Notes: generated from the letters alone by a model not told the origin. A DNA stretch of 64,000 nt from Polaribacter sp. SA4-10 (GCF_002163835.1 NZ_CP019331.1:3235573-3299572); one strand, 5' to 3'; positions 1 through 8,734 are shown, numbered from the stretch's first letter. Numbers and translations are program-made.

Positions 1-301
1 TAAACTCTTTTACTTTTGATAAAAGTAAATCTGTAGATTTAACTCTACTTTCAATAATTTCTTTTTTCCTTTTACTAGTCCAGCGCTTATCAGCAATTCC
101 TGCACCAGCTAAATGAATTATAAAATCTATATTTTTAAATGCTTTTTCGTCAATATAACTTTTAGAAATATCCCATTTAAACTCATTTTTATTCTGTGGA
201 CTTCTACTTAAAATTACAACTTCATGATTTTTATTTACTAATAACTCAGTAAGTCTTTTACCAACTAAACCAGTTCCTCCTGTAATTAATATTTTTGACA
301 T
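1..301 (-). CDS. TIGR01777-type NAD(P)-dependent epimerase, N-terminal part (cut by left edge)
   Basis: The minus strand reads openly from an ATG at 301 to the window edge, giving about 100 residues. The start MSKILITGGTGLVGKRL carries the Rossmann nucleotide-binding glycine motif GGTGLVG, and IIHLAGAGIADKRWT around residue 75 is the signature of TIGR01777 (YfcH/SulA-like) atypical short-chain epimerases. These proteins resemble sugar-nucleotide epimerases but their substrates are mostly unknown; location is cytoplasmic. A TAnnTTTG promoter box ends only about five bases before the ATG, so the mRNA may be leaderless. The C-terminal two thirds lie outside the window. Family assignment is secure, function is not. 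Confidence 0.88.
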   Translation of the reverse strand, partial: MSKILITGGTGLVGKRLTELLVNKNHEVVILSRSPQNKNEFKWDISKSYIDEKAFKNIDFIIHLAGAGIADKRWTSKRKKEIIESRVKSTDLLLSKVKEF

Positions 302-305
302 GTTG

Positions 306-313
306 CAAATATA
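306..313 (-). promoter_or_regulatory. -7 promoter element (TATATTTG) of the epimerase gene
   Basis: On the minus strand the sequence TATATTTG fits the Bacteroidota -7 consensus TAnnTTTG and is followed after four bases by the ATG. The transcript would start at or next to the start codon. No clear -33 TTG at the usual spacing. Confidence 0.5.
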
Positions 314-423
314 ATTATTTTTTTGTTTAATCTTTTTTATTTTTAATAAAACAAATTTATATCTACATATAATAAACTAATGTTAATTCTCTTTATTAGG
401 TTTCTTAAAAGCGTATTTTTATC

Positions 424-1551
424 ATGATGAAAAACACAACGAAAAGAAAAGGATTTGTCTTTAAGACTTATGAGACAGAACAAGAATCTCCTTTCGAAAA
501 ATTATTTGAAATCTTCAAGGAATTGATTACTCATACTTCTGGAGATTTTGATGAAGCTATAGATTGGCTGCATTCTTTAGATAAAGAATATCAATTAACG
601 GATGAAAACTATACGATTGATGATTTTATTGAGGATTTAAAAAAGAAAGGATACATTAAAGAAGAAATAAAAGGAGATGGACTGGGTGAAACTAAAATTA
701 CATCAAAGACAGAACGAGCAATCCGTCAGCAAGCGTTAAATCATATTTTCGGAAAAATAAAAAGGAGTGGTGCAGGAAATCATAAAAGTAAATCTTCTGG
801 CATTGGAGATGAACACACAGGAGATTTTAGAAATTACCAATTTGGTGATGCTCTAGATAAAGTTTCAATGACGGAAAGCATTAGAAATGCACAAATTAAT
901 AACGGAATAGAAAACTTCAATTTAACAGAGAATGATTTAGTTGTTGAAGAAACGCTGCATAAAAGTCAAATGAGTACCGTGTTAATGATTGATATTAGTC
1001 ATTCTATGATTTTATATGGAGAAGATAGAATTACACCAGCCAAAAAAGTTGCAATGGCTTTAGCTGAACTAATTACAACTCGTTATCCAAAAGATACCTT
1101 AGATATTATTGTTTTTGGAAACGATGCTTGGTCTATCAAAATTAAAGATTTACCTTATTTACAGGTTGGGCCTTATCATACAAATACGGTTGCTGGTTTA
1201 CAGTTAGCAATGGATTTATTGCGAAGAAAAAGAAATACTAATAAACAGATATTTATGATTACTGATGGAAAACCAAGTTGTTTGCGTTTACCAGATGGAC
1301 AATATTATAAAAACAGTAATGGTTTAGACAAACACATTGTAGATAAATGTTATGCAATGGCACAGCAAGCAAGAAAATCACACATTCCAATAACTACTTT
1401 TATGATAGCTCAAGATCCTTATTTAATGCAATTTGTTAAGGCATTTACAAAAGCAAACCAAGGAAAAGCATTTTATACAGGTTTAAAAGGATTGGGAGAA
1501 ATGATTTTTGAAGACTACGAAACAAACAGAAAAAAAAGAATTAAAGGTTAA
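424..1551 (+). CDS. VWA (von Willebrand factor A) domain protein
   Basis: A 375-residue cytoplasmic protein. The C-terminal half (about residues 183-370) is a VWA domain with the metal-ion-dependent adhesion site DISHS at 190-194 and a later ITDGKPS segment. The first 180 residues are charged and have no recognisable domain. It is followed after 61 bp by a MoxR-like AAA+ ATPase, the usual partner of such VWA proteins in chaperone-like or metal-chelatase-like complexes (family knowledge). The start could be either of the two adjacent ATGs at 424 or 427. No target gene is next to the pair, so its substrate is unknown. Confidence 0.88.
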   Translation: MMKNTTKRKGFVFKTYETEQESPFEKLFEIFKELITHTSGDFDEAIDWLHSLDKEYQLTDENYTIDDFIEDLKKKGYIKEEIKGDGLGETKITSKTERAIRQQALNHIFGKIKRSGAGNHKSKSSGIGDEHTGDFRNYQFGDALDKVSMTESIRNAQINNGIENFNLTENDLVVEETLHKSQMSTVLMIDISHSMILYGEDRITPAKKVAMALAELITTRYPKDTLDIIVFGNDAWSIKIKDLPYLQVGPYHTNTVAGLQLAMDLLRRKRNTNKQIFMITDGKPSCLRLPDGQYYKNSNGLDKHIVDKCYAMAQQARKSHIPITTFMIAQDPYLMQFVKAFTKANQGKAFYTGLKGLGEMIFEDYETNRKKRIKG

Positions 1552-1612
1552 AAATAAAGAACAAAGTTGCAAAGAAAAATAGTTGCAATGTTTGTTTCTG
1601 AAAAAATAATAT

Positions 1613-3079
1613 ATGAGCATACGTACTATAAAAACATTAGGAGAATTAAAGAAGTCAGGATATCAATCCAAATCTATTAAAGATGAGTTAAGAGAAAACC
1701 TCATTAGTAAAATGATGAGTAAAGAAACTGTTTTTAAAGGAATTCATGGATATGAAAATACAGTTATTCCAGAGTTAGAACGCGCAATTTTGAGTAAGCA
1801 TAATATTAACTTATTAGGTTTAAGAGGGCAAGCAAAAACACGTTTAGCACGGTTAATGGTAAATTTATTGGATGAATATATTCCTGTAGTTGAAGGTTCT
1901 GAAATTAATGATGATCCTCTAAAACCTATTTCAAGATTTGCTATTGAATTGATAAAAGAAAAAGGAGATAAAACCCCAATTTATTGGTTGCATAGAAATG
2001 ACCGTTTTGCAGAAAAATTGGCAACGCCAGATGTTACTGTCGCAGATATTATTGGTGATGTAGACCCAATAAAAGCCGCAAACTTAAAATTATCTTATGC
2101 AGATGATAGGGTGATTCATTACGGAATGATTCCAAGAGCAAACAGATGCATTTTTGTAATTAACGAATTGCCAGATTTACAAGCTAGAATTCAAGTTGCT
2201 TTGTTTAATATTTTGCAAGAAGGAGATATTCAAATTCGTGGATTTAAATTACGTTTACCTTTAGATATGCAATTTGTATTTACAGCAAATCCAGAAGATT
2301 ATACGAATAGAGGAAGTATTGTAACGCCTTTAAAAGATAGAATTGGCTCTCAAATTTTAACGCATTATCCAGAAGATATAGAAACGGCTAAAATAATTAC
2401 ACAACAAGAAGCGAATAAAGCAAGCTCACAAAAAGAGTTTATACAAGTGCCAGAATTAGCAAAAGATTTGTTGGAGCAAATTGTATTTGAAGCTAGAGAA
2501 AGTGAGTATATAGATGCCAAAAGTGGTGTAAGTGCGCGTTTGAGTATTACTGCTTTTGAAAACTTATTAAGTACAGCAGAAAGAAGAGCTTTGCTTTCTG
2601 GTGAAGAGAAAACAATGATTCGTTTAAGTGATTTTGATGGAATTATTCCTGCCATTACAGGAAAAGTAGAATTAGTGTATGAAGGTGAACAAGAAGGAGC
2701 GCAAGTAGTTGCAGAAAATTTGATTACAAATGCAATAAAAACTTTATTTACAACCTATTTTCCTGAAATAAAAAAAATAGAAAAGCAAGATGCAGAAACT
2801 CCTTACGATGATATTATTTCTTGGTTTTTTAATACAGATGAAGACTTTGAATTGTTAAATGATTTTACCGAAAAACAATATAAAAATGAATTAGACAAAG
2901 TAACTCCTTTAAATGATTTCTTAAATAAATTCCAACCGAATCTAAATGAATCTGATATTTATTTTATGAAAGAGTTTATATTATGGGGGTTAGTAGAATT
3001 TAAAAAATTAAGCAAATATAGATTTGCAGAAGGCACACAATTTAAAGATCCTTATGGGAACTTTATGAGTGGACTATAA
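1613..3079 (+). CDS. MoxR-like/magnesium-chelatase-type AAA+ ATPase
   Basis: A 488-residue AAA+ ATPase, likely cytoplasmic. GLRGQAKT at 69-76 is the Walker A loop, CIFVINELPD near 180 the Walker B region, and VFTANPEDYTNRG near 225 a sensor-1-like segment seen in MoxR/ChlI proteins. The C-terminal 100 residues are acidic and unassigned. It forms a two-gene operon with the VWA protein before it; together they resemble a ChlI/ChlD- or RavA/ViaA-like remodelling pair (inference). A plus-strand terminator lies inside the convergent downstream gene. A magnesium-chelatase role is unlikely because no bacteriochlorophyll genes are nearby. Confidence 0.88.
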   Translation: MSIRTIKTLGELKKSGYQSKSIKDELRENLISKMMSKETVFKGIHGYENTVIPELERAILSKHNINLLGLRGQAKTRLARLMVNLLDEYIPVVEGSEINDDPLKPISRFAIELIKEKGDKTPIYWLHRNDRFAEKLATPDVTVADIIGDVDPIKAANLKLSYADDRVIHYGMIPRANRCIFVINELPDLQARIQVALFNILQEGDIQIRGFKLRLPLDMQFVFTANPEDYTNRGSIVTPLKDRIGSQILTHYPEDIETAKIITQQEANKASSQKEFIQVPELAKDLLEQIVFEARESEYIDAKSGVSARLSITAFENLLSTAERRALLSGEEKTMIRLSDFDGIIPAITGKVELVYEGEQEGAQVVAENLITNAIKTLFTTYFPEIKKIEKQDAETPYDDIISWFFNTDEDFELLNDFTEKQYKNELDKVTPLNDFLNKFQPNLNESDIYFMKEFILWGLVEFKKLSKYRFAEGTQFKDPYGNFMSGL

Positions 3080-3083
3080 TTGA

Positions 3084-3659
3084 TTACCAATTACCACGAG
3101 ATTTAATATTTGCAGCACATAACCGAATTATTTCTATAATTCGGTTATTTTTTGTGGTTTCTCTTTTTGCTTGGTTCAACCAATACAGGTAACTCTTTCT
3201 GTAACTAGGTGCAAAGTTATTGTAGTTTTCTAATGCAGTTTTATTTTTATTCAATTCTGCTTGTAAATCTGCAGGAATTATACCTTTTTCAACAGCATCT
3301 AAAGCAGTCCAAGATCCATTTTGTTTGCCAATTTCAATAATTTCTAAACCTTTGTAATGCATTAAATTAGCTTCTATTAACTCTTTAATATGCTTTTTAT
3401 TTAATGCACTCCAAACACTTTTTGGATTTCTAGAACAGAAATATTGTCTACGTTTTCCGTTTCCTAAACTTTTAACGGTAGCATCTATCCAACCAAAACA
3501 CAGTGCAACTTTTACAGCTTCTTCCCATCGCATAGATTCTTCTTCATTCTCAACTTTGTAAAAAATTAAATAAATTCCAATAGAAATATCGTAATTTTCT
3601 GAAAGCCAATTACGCCATTCACTATCATTTTTAAAATAGAGTTCTGTTTTTTCTAACAC
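3084..3659 (-). CDS. YdeI/OmpD-associated (OmdA) family protein
   Basis: A 191-residue protein of the YdeI/OmdA family, recognised from ALCFGWIDATVKSLG (residues 51-65) and the RNPKSVWSALNKKHI segment that follows it. In enterobacteria relatives are linked to peptide or bacteriocin tolerance; the biochemical activity is unknown. The start codon directly abuts the stop of the upstream M28 peptidase gene (no gap), so the two are probably co-translated. The stop lies only five bases from the end of the convergent AAA+ gene, leaving no intergenic space. Confidence 0.82.
   Translation of the reverse strand: MLEKTELYFKNDSEWRNWLSENYDISIGIYLIFYKVENEEESMRWEEAVKVALCFGWIDATVKSLGNGKRRQYFCSRNPKSVWSALNKKHIKELIEANLMHYKGLEIIEIGKQNGSWTALDAVEKGIIPADLQAELNKNKTALENYNNFAPSYRKSYLYWLNQAKRETTKNNRIIEIIRLCAANIKSRGNW
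3121..3152 (+). terminator. Plus-strand terminator of the VWA-AAA+ operon, inside the convergent gene
   Basis: AACCGAATTA and its complement TATAATTCGGTT face each other across a tttc loop, followed on the plus strand by a T-rich run. It lies within the 3' end of the minus-strand YdeI-like gene, because the two genes leave only four bases between them. Confidence 0.6.
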
Positions 3660-4985
3660 TTATCTCATAATTTTATTGGGGAAAACAACAACACTTTCAT
3701 GTCCGTTTTCATCAACTGAAGCAACACCAAAAAAGAAATTATCAATTACAATTCCTTTTAAAGTAAATTCAGTTGATTCTACATATCTGCTATGATCCCA
3801 AGTAGGAGAAGTAGTGTCTCTCCAATAAATTTTGTACCCTTTTGCACTTTCAACTTTATTCCATTTTAATTTTACGGAAGCTTGTACAATTCCTCCAATA
3901 GAAACTTCTGTAGGACTTGGCGGAGCAGAAGCTAAACCTGCCATCGTTATTGAGTTTACAGCAGTTAATTTTTTAGCATACTCAAAATTTACATTTTCAA
4001 AAGTATCACCATATTTTATACCGTTTTCTATTCTAATATCTTGATGCTGTTGTGTGTAATTCTCATGCGCTTCCATAATTCTAATTCCGGGGAATCCTAA
4101 ATCATTAAAAGGTCTGTGATGTCCTCCACGTCCAAACCTATCTAATCTGTAAATCATCATTGGGTTCATTTCTGGCATATAAGTTTTAGTCATTTTATGA
4201 GTATATCTTGCTAATTGGCGTGAAATTCCATCAACTTCACCACCATAAAAACGACGCATTTTTCTTTGTCTTTCGGTTTCATTTGCAGGAACTGGTTCAG
4301 AAAAAATTCTAAATGCACGATTGTCTATAACACCATCAACACCTGTTATATTTCCAATCATATCATTATTTAAAATTCCAATAATTTCCCAACCTTTATC
4401 TTTTGCATATTTTGCCAATCCTGCTCCACCAAAAAGACCTTGTTCTTCTCCAGATAAACCAACATAAACAATACTGCTTTCAAATTTGTATTTACTTAAA
4501 ACTCTTGCAGCTTCAATAGTTCCTGCCATTCCTGAGGCATTATCATTTGCACCTGGAGCATCCGTTGTAAAATCCATCGTATCACTTGCTCTAGAGTCAA
4601 TATCACCACTCATAATAATATATCTGTTTGGGTATTTTGTGCCTTTTTGTATCGCAACTACGTTTACAACCCAAGCATCATGAGGTACTCTTTTACCCAT
4701 TTCTGTGGTGACTAAATCTTTTTGATAAAAGACATCGATACAATCACTACAGCTTGTAGAAATGTTTTCAAATTCAGATTTTATCCAACGTCTTGCAGCA
4801 CCAATTCCACGCGTAGTAGAAAGGGTGTCAGAAAAGGTATTTCTTGTGCCAAATTCAGTCAGTGTTTTTATGTCAGATTTAATTCGATCTGAAGAAACAG
4901 CGTTGATAATATCATAAATTTTTGCATCTGTTTGTGCAGACATCGATATTGAAATAAATAAGAATAGTAATGTGATTTTTTTCAT
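3660..4985 (-). CDS. Secreted M28-family metallopeptidase with C-terminal Fn3-like domain
   Basis: A 441-residue protein with an N-terminal signal peptide (about residues 1-17). The peptidase domain shows GANDNASG (second metal ligand region), SGEEQGLFGG (catalytic and ligand glutamates) and a late His segment (ENYTQQHQ). The last ~85 residues, after SPTEVSIG, look like a fibronectin type III domain. It probably acts outside the inner membrane as an aminopeptidase or carboxypeptidase. The usual first zinc ligand motif GHxDS reads GDIDS here, so a histidine is replaced by aspartate. It is directly joined to the YdeI-like gene downstream. Confidence 0.88.
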   Translation of the reverse strand: MKKITLLFLFISISMSAQTDAKIYDIINAVSSDRIKSDIKTLTEFGTRNTFSDTLSTTRGIGAARRWIKSEFENISTSCSDCIDVFYQKDLVTTEMGKRVPHDAWVVNVVAIQKGTKYPNRYIIMSGDIDSRASDTMDFTTDAPGANDNASGMAGTIEAARVLSKYKFESSIVYVGLSGEEQGLFGGAGLAKYAKDKGWEIIGILNNDMIGNITGVDGVIDNRAFRIFSEPVPANETERQRKMRRFYGGEVDGISRQLARYTHKMTKTYMPEMNPMMIYRLDRFGRGGHHRPFNDLGFPGIRIMEAHENYTQQHQDIRIENGIKYGDTFENVNFEYAKKLTAVNSITMAGLASAPPSPTEVSIGGIVQASVKLKWNKVESAKGYKIYWRDTTSPTWDHSRYVESTEFTLKGIVIDNFFFGVASVDENGHESVVVFPNKIMR

Positions 4986-5017
4986 CGGTAGAAATTAGAA
5001 TTTAAAAATACAAAAAA

Positions 5018-5041
5018 CCTCTTTATAAATTTATAAAGAGG
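5018..5041 (-). terminator. Terminator of the DUF885 gene
   Basis: A perfect 24-bp inverted repeat (CCTCTTTATAAA and its complement), followed on the minus strand by six T. It lies just past the DUF885 stop and before the M28 gene, so it separates the two minus-strand units. Confidence 0.75.
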
Positions 5042-5063
5042 TGTTAAAAAGTGCAAGAACAAA

Positions 5064-6875
5064 TTATTTTACGGAAGCGATCCAATTATTAATTTTGTTT
5101 TCTAATAAAGCTAAGGGAATACAACCTGTTTCTAAAACTTGATTATGAAATTCTCTAATATCAAATTTCTCACCTAAGTGTTTTTTAGATTTTGCACGTA
5201 GTTCTCTAATTTTTAACTGACCAATTTTATAGGATAATGCTTGCCCAGGATTCGCCATATAACGTTCAATTTCAGAAATAATACTTGCTTCTCCTTCAGC
5301 TTCATTCTCTAAAGAATATTGAATTGCTTTTTCTCTGCTCCAACCTTTTGCATGTATTCCTGTGTCCACCACTAATCTAATTGCTCTGTGCATTTCCATT
5401 CCTAGCATTCCAAAATACTGATATGGATCTGTATACAAACCTAACTCTTTACCCAAATTTTCTGTATATAAAGCCCAACCTTCACCATACGCACTATACC
5501 ATAATGTTTTTCTGAAATCTGGTAAAACTTTACTCTCTTGTGTTAATGAAATCTGATAATGGTGTCCTGGAATTGCTTCATGTAAAAACAAAGCTTCATC
5601 AGAAAATACATTGTATTTTGTAGCATCAGGAATTGGGGTGTAAAAAACACCCGGTCTTGTACCGTCTAAAGAACCAGGATTGTATTCTGCACTTGCAGAA
5701 GCTTCTCTAAATTTTTCGGTTTGCTTAACTACAAATGGTGTTTTAGGTTTATTTCCAAATAATTTTTCTAATTGCGGTTTCATTTTTTCATGAATTGCAT
5801 TAAAATTAGCTAAAATTTCTTTCGGAGTTTTATAAGGCATTAACTCTTTATTTTCTCTAACAAAATTGAAAAAATCTTTTAAACTTCCTTTAAAACCAAC
5901 TTCTGTTTTTACTTTTTCCATTTCGGATAAAATTCTTTCAACTTCGCTTAAACCAAGTGTATGAATTTCATCTGCCGTCATATTCGTTGTTGTGTAGTTT
6001 TTAATAGCGTGCTGGTAATATGCTTTTCCTTGTGGAACAGCAGTAATTCCGCTTTCTAATAAACCTGCGTTTAAATAATCTGACTTTAAAAATAAATGTA
6101 ATTCTTTAAAAGACGGAACTAATTTATCATTTAATATAGCTGTATAATTAGCAGTTAATTTGTTTTTTTCTTCGGAAGAAAAACTGTCTGGAAAATTGTT
6201 AATAGGAGAATAAAATAAATGCGTAGAGAAATCTAATATTCCTTCTGAAGATTGATGCACTGTTGCAAGTGTTTTAAACTGCGGAATTATTTTTTTTGTT
6301 AACGATTTTGGTAACACATAACCTTCTTTAATACCTTGTTGCATTCGTTTTTTAGCAAACTGTAACCAAACATTGTATTTGTCTAATCTACTTAACCAAT
6401 TTTCGTAATCTTTAACCGTTTTAAAGGGTTGTGCGCTACTACCACTTGCCAATTGTCCTATAGTTAAATTTATAGTCCACATTTGATTTATAGGTAATAA
6501 TACATCATTTTTAAAACTATTTTGAGCCAACGCCATTTCGCAATCCCAATCCAAAACAGCTTTACTCATTTGCTGGCCCTCTGTTAAAGAATTGTCTTTA
6601 AAATTTGTTAATTTGGCTTTATAAACGGTGTAAAAGTCTTTTGTTTTTTGTTGATATTCATCAGACAATGTATTTGGGAATTGGTCGTTAAAACGATTGT
6701 CTCCTGCAAAAGTTGCGCTTATTGGGTTTAACTTTAACTTCCCTTTATTATACTCTTTTAATAACTGATTAAACGCTGAGTTTTCTGAAATTATTTTTGC
6801 TTCTTTAGGTGTTTCTTGTTTACAAGAAGTAAGTAGTAACAAAAATGCAAAAATAGATAGCATTCCTTTTTTCAT
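5064..6875 (-). CDS. DUF885 family lipoprotein (zincin-like peptidase)
   Basis: A 603-residue protein with a lipoprotein signal peptide (FLLLLTSC, lipid-anchored Cys at 18). HEAIPGHH at 432-439 is the zinc-binding motif of the DUF885 family, whose members resemble gluzincin carboxypeptidases; substrates are generally unknown. An acidic EAEGEASIISE segment further on probably supplies the third ligand. The protein is expected at the outer or inner membrane of the envelope. It has its own terminator and is probably transcribed alone. Length is normal for the family. Confidence 0.9.
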   Translation of the reverse strand: MKKGMLSIFAFLLLLTSCKQETPKEAKIISENSAFNQLLKEYNKGKLKLNPISATFAGDNRFNDQFPNTLSDEYQQKTKDFYTVYKAKLTNFKDNSLTEGQQMSKAVLDWDCEMALAQNSFKNDVLLPINQMWTINLTIGQLASGSSAQPFKTVKDYENWLSRLDKYNVWLQFAKKRMQQGIKEGYVLPKSLTKKIIPQFKTLATVHQSSEGILDFSTHLFYSPINNFPDSFSSEEKNKLTANYTAILNDKLVPSFKELHLFLKSDYLNAGLLESGITAVPQGKAYYQHAIKNYTTTNMTADEIHTLGLSEVERILSEMEKVKTEVGFKGSLKDFFNFVRENKELMPYKTPKEILANFNAIHEKMKPQLEKLFGNKPKTPFVVKQTEKFREASASAEYNPGSLDGTRPGVFYTPIPDATKYNVFSDEALFLHEAIPGHHYQISLTQESKVLPDFRKTLWYSAYGEGWALYTENLGKELGLYTDPYQYFGMLGMEMHRAIRLVVDTGIHAKGWSREKAIQYSLENEAEGEASIISEIERYMANPGQALSYKIGQLKIRELRAKSKKHLGEKFDIREFHNQVLETGCIPLALLENKINNWIASVK

Positions 6876-7005
6876 AGTAAGTTGTATTTTTAATGTGAAT
6901 AAATTTGTTTAATTTTTACTGTATTATAATACCAAAATGGAATTTCAATTACTTCTTCGTTTTCTAAAGATTTTGCTCTAAGATACAGCCTTTTTAAAAA
7001 CAAAA

Positions 7006-7035
7006 AAACCACTTCAATAAAATTGAAATGGTTTT
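7006..7035 (-). terminator. Terminator of the small membrane protein gene
   Basis: An inverted repeat of about 12 bp (AACCACTTCAAT with one mismatch to its partner) lies directly beyond the stop at 7060. On the minus strand it is followed by a T-rich stretch. Confidence 0.6.
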
Positions 7036-7059
7036 TAGAATTGAATTTTAATGAAAAAG

Positions 7060-7443
7060 TTATTCGGTATCTAATTTTTTAGTTTGTTTAAAACCAATTA
7101 ATAAAGCTCCACCAGCACATAAAAAGATAGAAGCTGCATAGAAAACACCTGAATCAATATAATTATCAGGTCTAGTTTCCCATGAACCATTATGTGCAAA
7201 ATTATAACTTAATAATGTACCTAATAGAATTCCAACTCCAATTCCTACAGCTAATAACCCTAAGTTTAAAACTAAAACTTTCCAAAACGGTGCTGTTTTT
7301 CGTTTTTCTCCAGACATAAATATTGTTGCATCTGCTCCTTTTTCTATTAAAGCCAAACGCTCTTTGTTTCTTGTTGAATAAAATAAATAAAAGATTCCGA
7401 AAATTACTGCGAACAAGAACATAAATACTATTGCTACTTCCAT
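7060..7443 (-). CDS. DUF6249-like inner-membrane protein, divergent from the ECF sigma gene
   Basis: A 127-residue protein with three predicted membrane segments (about residues 3-20, 53-78 and 98-117). The motif ERLALIEKGAD after the first segment is typical of a small Bacteroidota membrane family (DUF6249-like, my recollection). It is transcribed away from the sigma factor operon, and its upstream region holds GTAACC-N16-CGTC, the same promoter form as that before the sigma gene. It is therefore probably a member of that sigma factor's regulon, perhaps part of an envelope-stress response. Its biochemical role is unknown. Confidence 0.75.
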   Translation of the reverse strand: MEVAIVFMFLFAVIFGIFYLFYSTRNKERLALIEKGADATIFMSGEKRKTAPFWKVLVLNLGLLAVGIGVGILLGTLLSYNFAHNGSWETRPDNYIDSGVFYAASIFLCAGGALLIGFKQTKKLDTE

Positions 7444-7484
7444 ACTATTGTTTTTTAAATGTTTAATTTTATTGTGTTTGTAGC

Positions 7485-7514
7485 TTTGACGATTGATTTT
7501 AAGAAAAGGTTACA
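7485..7514 (-). promoter_or_regulatory. ECF-type promoter of the membrane protein gene
   Basis: On the minus strand TGTAACCTTT (7505-7514) is followed, 16 bp after GTAACC, by CGTCAAA (7485-7491). This fits the general ECF form with an AAC -35 core and a CGTC -10 core. It is the mirror image of the promoter at 7547-7576. Confidence 0.65.
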
Positions 7515-7546
7515 AAAAAAACATAAAAAATATTTTTTCAAAAATG

Positions 7547-7576
7547 TGTAACCTTTATTTAAAATATACAGTCATA
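7547..7576 (+). promoter_or_regulatory. ECF-type promoter of the sigma/anti-sigma operon
   Basis: TGTAACCTTT (7547-7556), then 16 bp after GTAACC the box AGTCATA (7570-7576), about eight bases before the sigma ATG. The leader would be very short or absent. Same layout as the divergent promoter, so autoregulation is likely. Confidence 0.6.
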
Positions 7577-7583
7577 TAAAAAA

Positions 7584-8165
7584 ATGACTAACAAAGACCA
7601 TCTAATTATACAAAAAGTATTGCAAGGCAACACAAATGCCTTTGCAGAACTAGTAACTGCCTATAAAGATTTGGTGTTTACATTGGCATTGAAAATGGTT
7701 AAGAATAGGAAAGAAGCAGAAGAAGTAAGTCAAGATACATTTATAAAGGCATTTAAAAATTTATCTAAGTTTAAAGGCGATTCTAAATTTTCTACTTGGT
7801 TGTATAAAATCACCTATCACAATTGTTTAGATAGGTTTAAAAAGAACGAAAAAGAATACAGAACAAGTTCTATAGAAACATTAGCCTCTTTTAATGTAAG
7901 CTCTTCTGATGATGTTTTAAAATCAATGGAAAGGGAAGAAAGAGCAGAAATGTTGAAAAATTGTTTAGAGAAACTACCAGAAGAAGAAAGAACCATTTTA
8001 TGGTTTTTCTATTATAAAGAATTAAGTTTAAAAGAAATTATAGAAGTTACTCAGTTTTCTGAAGCAAATATAAAAGTAAAATTACACAGAGCAAGAAAAC
8101 GATTATTAGCAATTGTAAAAGAACGTTTTGAACCTGAAATGATAGCGCATTATGGAAAAAAATAA
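7584..8165 (+). CDS. ECF RNA polymerase sigma factor (RpoE-like)
   Basis: A 193-residue sigma-70 family factor of the extracytoplasmic-function class. Region 2 is seen at about residues 24-90 (FAELVTAYKDLVFTLALK, EEVSQDTFIKAFKNL) and region 4 at about 120-180 (LPEEERTILWFFYYKELSLKEI, NIKVKLHRARKRL). It should direct RNA polymerase to promoters of the GTAACC-N16-CGTC form found on both sides of its own start and before the head-GIN gene at 59.6 kb. It overlaps the next gene by 14 bp, which suggests co-translation with its presumed membrane anti-sigma factor. The inducing signal is unknown. Confidence 0.93.
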   Translation: MTNKDHLIIQKVLQGNTNAFAELVTAYKDLVFTLALKMVKNRKEAEEVSQDTFIKAFKNLSKFKGDSKFSTWLYKITYHNCLDRFKKNEKEYRTSSIETLASFNVSSSDDVLKSMEREERAEMLKNCLEKLPEEERTILWFFYYKELSLKEIIEVTQFSEANIKVKLHRARKRLLAIVKERFEPEMIAHYGKK

Positions 8166-8562
8166 ACAAGATTTAAAAGAAGATATTTTTCTTAAAAAGT
8201 ATTTGCAAGAAATAGATTTAGAATCTCCAAATTCTAACTTTACAAACAATATTATGGATACTCTTTTACAAGAAGAGAAGAAAACGGTATTAAAAAACGA
8301 GCCTTTAATTTCTAAGAAAATGTGGTTTGTTGTATATGGATTTATTGCTACTTGTGTGTGGCTTTTATATAGCGATAAAACTACAAGTTCTATTAAGTTC
8401 CCTTCTGTAGATTTAAGTTTTTTAAATAAAATTCAGATTCCTAATTTATTTGATAATTTATCAATTTCTAACACATTATTTTATGCAATTGCTTTTTTTA
8501 CCGCTATGGTTTTTGTACAAATAATATATTTAAAAAATCACTTTAATAAAGGTTTTGAATAG
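8152..8562 (+). CDS. Putative membrane anti-sigma factor
   Basis: A 136-residue protein: a charged cytoplasmic N-terminus (about 1-55) and two membrane segments (about 57-73 and 107-126). I do not recognise a named domain, and no ZAS zinc motif is visible. Overlap with the ECF sigma gene, small size and topology (cytoplasmic N-terminal domain, then membrane) make an anti-sigma role the best guess, by position only. Confidence 0.65.
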   Translation: MEKNKQDLKEDIFLKKYLQEIDLESPNSNFTNNIMDTLLQEEKKTVLKNEPLISKKMWFVVYGFIATCVWLLYSDKTTSSIKFPSVDLSFLNKIQIPNLFDNLSISNTLFYAIAFFTAMVFVQIIYLKNHFNKGFE

Positions 8563-8700
8563 TTTTTATTGAACCAAGCCTTTGGCATGTCTGCTGCAAA
8601 CTCGTTGGTTCCATTACTAACTCGTTTTTCAAACCTTCTTTCAGAGATAAAATATAGCTTTAAGTTTTCTTTAAGACAAATCGTTTTTTTAACAATTTAT
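8538..8700 (-). pseudogene. Possible 3' remnant of an unidentified gene
   Basis: Between the sigma operon and htpG the minus strand reads a protein-like tail without a start codon: it contains SERRFEKRVSNGTNEFAAD followed by MPKAWFNKNYSKPLLK and a stop at 8538. Composition is that of a real soluble protein, unlike usual AT-rich spacer translations. I cannot name the family. It may be a leftover gene end or part of an interspersed repeat. The plus strand of 8563-8758 holds no gene. Confidence 0.3.
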
Positions 8701-8710
8701 ATAAAAAAAA

Positions 8711-8734
8711 GCCTCCTTGTTTTCACAAGGAGGC
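8711..8734 (-). terminator. htpG terminator
   Basis: GCCTCCTTGT pairs with ACAAGGAGGC across a tttc loop; on the minus strand it is followed by eight T. It lies 25 bp beyond the htpG stop. Confidence 0.85.

Noticed and set aside
424..3079. Magnesium chelatase (bchI/bchD)
   Set aside because: The AAA+/VWA pair resembles it, but there are no pigment genes and the window makes haem, not chlorophyll.
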